Of a DNA stretch of 64,000 nucleotides, positions 59,798 to 64,000 are shown one piece after another. The translations under genes and the position numbers were made by a program. How positions within the stretch are numbered: the stretch's first letter is position 1; each line of letters opens with the position of its first letter. The stretch spans positions 11,276,549 through 11,340,548 of the forward strand of contig NC_059301.1 of the NCBI RefSeq assembly GCF_017591435.1, in the 5' to 3' direction. Below the pieces are notes generated by a model. It was given only the letters and a program-made list of their open reading frames with translations, was not told the DNA's origin and ran no database searches. Source of the DNA: Portunus trituberculatus (taxonomy: Eukaryota; Arthropoda; Malacostraca; Decapoda; Portunidae).

Positions 59798-59982
59798 TCC
59801 TCCTCTCCTCCTCCTCCTCCTCCTCCTCCTCCTCCTCCTCCTCCTCCTCCTCCTCTCCTCCTCCTCCTCCTCCTCCTCCTCCTCCTCCTCCTCCTCCTCC
59901 TCCTCCTCCTCCTCCTCCTCCTCCTCCTCCTCCTCCTCCTCCTCCTCCTCCTCCTCCTCCTCCTCCTCCTCCTCCTCCTCCT
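59798..59982. repeat. (CTC)n microsatellite
   Basis: About 60 CTC units with one phase slip near 59855. Confidence 0.97.
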
Positions 59983-60000
59983 AGTACTACTATTACTACT

Positions 60001-60135
60001 TTTGTTTTATGCAAGAGGGAAACTTGTCAAGGGCAACAAAACATTGAAAAAGAAAAGGCCAATTTGAATGCAAGCTCCCGAAAAAAAATAGTAAAGAATT
60101 AGCCGAGTGTCTGAGACAATGTCTTGAAACTTCCT
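60001..60135 (+). repeat. Interspersed repeat family B, copy 3
   Basis: TTTATGCAAGAGGGAAACTT, GTCAAGGGCAACAAAA, AAGGCCAATTTGAATGCAAG, then a decayed 3' part. Sandwiched between (CTC)n and (TAC)n. Confidence 0.6.
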
Positions 60136-61106
<971 letters not shown>

Positions 61107-61309
61107 TTAACTCCTTCAGTACCATGCCACGTTTTCATATTCATTCTGGTTATTATTTTGGCGATTTTACACAGCTTCAGAAACATATCTGTGGATTAGA
61201 ATAGTAAAAACTGGACATTAATCTCTTGACCTCCTTTCTAATGTAAATAAAATTGTCTAACCACACCCAAAATCAAGGACAAAATGCGTCTCAGTAGTGA
61301 AGGGGTAAA
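61107..61309 (+). mobile_element. TTAA-MITE copy 11
   Basis: Left TTAA at 61107 then CTCCTTCAGTACCATGCCAC; right end TCAGTAGTGAAGGGGTAAAG, TTAA lost. Confidence 0.88.
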
Positions 61310-62375
61310 GCTTGCGAAAAAAAAACATAGCGATAGGAGAGTTAATCAGCGTGGAATAATTTGTACCATACGTAGTGGGAATTACCTAATTGACGTCAGA
61401 TATTACTGCAACACTGATTACGATGCTGAATCACTTCATTATAAGGTTAATCATTCTCATGCATATTTACAAGCAATGGTCCGGCGAGTGTAACCTCTTT
61501 CATGGACCTGAAGTATTGACGTGTTGCTGTCCGTCATACCAGCAACGTATGCAATGATGATGTGCGTCTAAATTTGTAAAAACCAGTGGAATAGTAAATT
61601 TAAGAGATTATTTTCTTTAGCTTCCAACTAAAAGTAAAATTGAAAACAGTGAGGGATGTTAATGGTGTGTGTTTGTATGTAAGGTATACAAATATAGAAA
61701 ATGTTTAAATACATGTATATAAAAATTGCAAGTCTGAAAAGAATATTTTTGTACTTTTAAGCATTTTGTTCTTCTATAAGTGCTATATCAAAGGCCATAA
61801 CCATGATTTCTCGATTTTCAATAAGTTATCTCTCCTACGATGATGTATTAATCTATCGCTAGAATCATAACAAAGGAAGAATAGTTAAAAATCTAAATTT
61901 CACAAAACCGCATTAAAAAGACACTGTCACCTTTCAGAACACTCCTTTAATTCCAAAAGTGGACGAAAATCTTAATGTTGAGATTTATCGCGCGAGTGCC
62001 GAACGGTCATGCTAAAATTATGGACTTGTTTATATATGTCTATTAAAATTACATGAATTATTCAACACAGCGAGGCCACAGATATGAGCGGATGTGTTTA
62101 ATTATTCTCATCACCACCCGTACGGACGCAATACACGTAGACGCTGATTATGCTGATTTGCACCAGGGAGCAGAATCCATGAACAGGTAGGTACCCAACA
62201 CGCACAGTCAGTAGGTCAGTAGGTTACGTCATTGCCACCTATGTTGTGAGTATGACTATTTCTCAAGGCCAGAGGTACTAGTAATACTGCATATTTTCAT
62301 TAGTATTCTTTGTATTGATGTAGAAACTTCGCTAAACTATCACTGGAAACATGAGGATGCCCTAGAAAAGGCTTA
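61310..62375. other. No gene seen
   Basis: AT-rich, unassigned. Confidence 0.5.
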
Positions 62376-62576
62376 TTAACTCTTCAATACTGGGACACAT
62401 TTTTACCTTGAGACTTGTGTACGATTAGATCATTTTATTGACATCAGGAAACGTCTATGGAGGTCAGAAGATTAATGGTCATAGTCTTCACTGTTTTAGT
62501 CCCTCATGAATTTCTGAAGCTGTATAAAATCAATAAATAGTAATATAAAAGCGCGTCATGGTACTCAAGGGGTTGA
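62376..62576 (-). mobile_element. TTAA-MITE copy 12
   Basis: Left TTAA at 62376 then CTCTTCAATACTGGGACACA; right end GGTACTCAAGGGGTTGAA. Confidence 0.88.
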
Positions 62577-62679
62577 ATCTCTAACAAAAAATACATTAAA
62601 ACCAGTCGAGATATAGCACAGGCATTTGAGAAAACAGCACATAGATTTTTTAAGGAGACAAGATTAAATATAGGACGTT
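62577..62679. other. Spacer between two same-orientation MITEs
   Basis: About 103 bp of AT-rich sequence; nothing recognised. Confidence 0.6.
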
Positions 62680-62861
62680 TTAACTCCTTCCGTACTGGGA
62701 CACATTTTTACCTTGAGTTTTGGGTATGATTAGACCATCTTATCGACATTAGGAAGGGTCTATGGAGGTCAGAAGATTAATGGCCAGAGTCTTCACTATT
62801 TCAACCCCGCCACATAAGTTTCTGAAGCTGCATAAACACGTCACGGTATTGAATGAGTTAA
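62680..62861 (-). mobile_element. TTAA-MITE copy 13, internally deleted
   Basis: TTAA at both ends (62680, 62858). The segment from TGCATAAA directly to CACGTCACGG lacks about 30 bp present in other copies. Confidence 0.9.
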
Positions 62862-63078
62862 ACCAAAGTAACCAAGAAACAAGGAAATAAGTATGATAGC
62901 TGCATTCCTCTTCTATTGGCCCTCTCGATGCCTTATCTTGTTGTGCTGATCCTCGCAAGTGTTCCCTGTAAGGCTGTCCACACTCAAAGTTTTTATTCCA
63001 AGTTGTTTCCTGTGTAGTCTGTCCATCTCATATTTGTTCAGTTATCTCTTTGAACATGCAGTAAAGAAAGGAAAGCGG

Positions 63079-63080
<2 letters not shown>

Positions 63081-63136
<56 letters not shown>
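63081..63136. repeat. (GA)n microsatellite
   Basis: About 28 GA units. Confidence 0.97.
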
Positions 63137-63138
<2 letters not shown>

Positions 63139-63257
63139 GAGTACGAATTTTCAACGAGTTTTGCTTTTAAATAAGATAATCTAGTATTTTTCTTCTGCCT
63201 AAAAAGATTAATAAAAAATACACTCATTATCTCTCTGGTATTGGGGACTTTTGGACT

Positions 63258-63259
<2 letters not shown>

Positions 63260-63307
<48 letters not shown>
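63260..63307. repeat. (GA)n microsatellite
   Basis: About 24 GA units. Confidence 0.97.
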
Positions 63308-63311
<4 letters not shown>

Positions 63312-63690
63312 GGAATTTATTGAAAACCATAAACAACAATCTGAGAGCGAAGATTCTCACCAGACTCTTTCTCTTCCTCTTCCCTTCTCCTCTTCCTCTT
63401 CCTGTTCCGTTTGCAGCCTCCTCACCTCCCCATCCATCAGTCACTGTCTCACCTAGACCTGTACTCAGAAACGATTTGCTCCCTCACGACGACTATTTCC
63501 AAAGCCTCTAGTTGAAGTTGCTCTTGTTTTAAGGCTTTTTTTTTATGGTTCTGGTGATGGATTAGTAAGATTTCTAGGTGATCATTAGGGAAAACTGTCT
63601 AAATAAAACCCGGCTAATCGTCTATGGGGGCTGGAAAAATTGTCGTGGTGAGAGAGTCAAGCGTTTTATGAATACTTCATCTACACGCAA
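63308..63690. other. No gene seen
   Basis: Pyrimidine-rich at 63366-63430; otherwise unassigned. Confidence 0.5.
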
Positions 63691-63920
63691 CACCCACACT
63701 ACCGCCACCACTACTACCACCAACACTACCACACCACCACTACTATACACCATACCATCACCGCCACCAACACTACTACCACCACGACCACGGCCACACC
63801 TCACCACACCACACCACACCACACCATACCACCATCAAAACCACCACACCACACCACACCACACCACACCATACCATACCATACCACACCATACCACCAC
63901 CACCACCACCACCACCACAG
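63691..63920 (+). repeat. (ACC)n/(CCACA)n minisatellite
   Basis: ACC triplets giving way to CCACA/CCATA pentamers at 63798-63900 and back to (CAC)n. Confidence 0.9.
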
Positions 63921-64000
63921 CCTCCAAACCCCGTCAAGGTACCGTTGTTACTGCGCTCAAGGAATAACTTTACCGACAAATGGAAACTTTTTTTTATTAT

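Overview
This is a stretch of animal nuclear DNA, most probably from a decapod crustacean (a brachyuran crab would fit best). The basis is the extreme density of long perfect microsatellites ((CT)n, (GT)n, (AT)n, (AGT)n, (CTC)n, (ATT)n), the absence of long ordinary open reading frames, tRNA-derived SINEs whose sequences I recognise as crustacean-type, and a eukaryotic TRF4/TENT4-family protein sequence at the left edge. No prokaryotic operon, CRISPR array, IS element or virus is visible. The species call is recall and inference; no search was run.

Layout. Positions 1-2050 hold the only recognisable protein: an intronless, left-truncated copy of a non-canonical poly(A) polymerase (TENT4/PAPD5-PAPD7/Trf4 family). 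Its catalytic Asp triad is intact, but the reading frame is broken in a G run near 1251-1254 and in-frame stops follow. It is either a decaying retrocopy or a gene carrying an assembly indel. About 2.93-5.73 kb is a degenerate array built on a motif close to TTTACTGCCTTGAAAA, interrupted by a higher-order (TG)n array. From about 7 kb to the right end the window alternates long microsatellites with gene-poor, AT-rich DNA. Several multi-copy interspersed repeats are scattered through this part.

Mobile DNA. The best-defined family is a short (about 210 bp) element with 12 near-complete copies and two fragments. It has roughly 28-bp terminal inverted repeats beginning CCCCTTCAGTAC, and TTAA at the ends, which is the layout of a piggyBac-type non-autonomous element (MITE). 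There are also three copies of one tRNA-derived SINE, one copy of a second SINE whose 3' tail is an (AC)n array, a probable SINE fragment at 18.7 kb, three copies of a repeat headed by a GGGAAACTGGCCAAGGGCAA-like sequence (one may carry the 3' end of a LINE ORF), three degenerate copies of a further repeat, and a probable LINE 3' end with a GATA-type tail. Several microsatellites sit exactly at retroelement ends, suggesting that retroelement tails seed them.

Genes. Outside the left edge I see only candidate exons. The strongest is an internal exon at 22330-22458 (+) with a polypyrimidine-CAG acceptor, a CAG|GTAAGG donor, and 129 nt open in one frame with phase 1 at both ends. Weaker ones lie at 33845-33996 (-) and 46224-46343 (-). 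Two unassigned ORFs that are not low complexity (13159-13590 - and 48691-49215 +) are recorded without function. Almost every other long open frame is a translated microsatellite. No new multi-gene system is visible. The most novel material is in the repeats: the TTAA MITE family, the degenerate array, the 137-bp and 323-bp duplications, and the SINE-microsatellite junctions.
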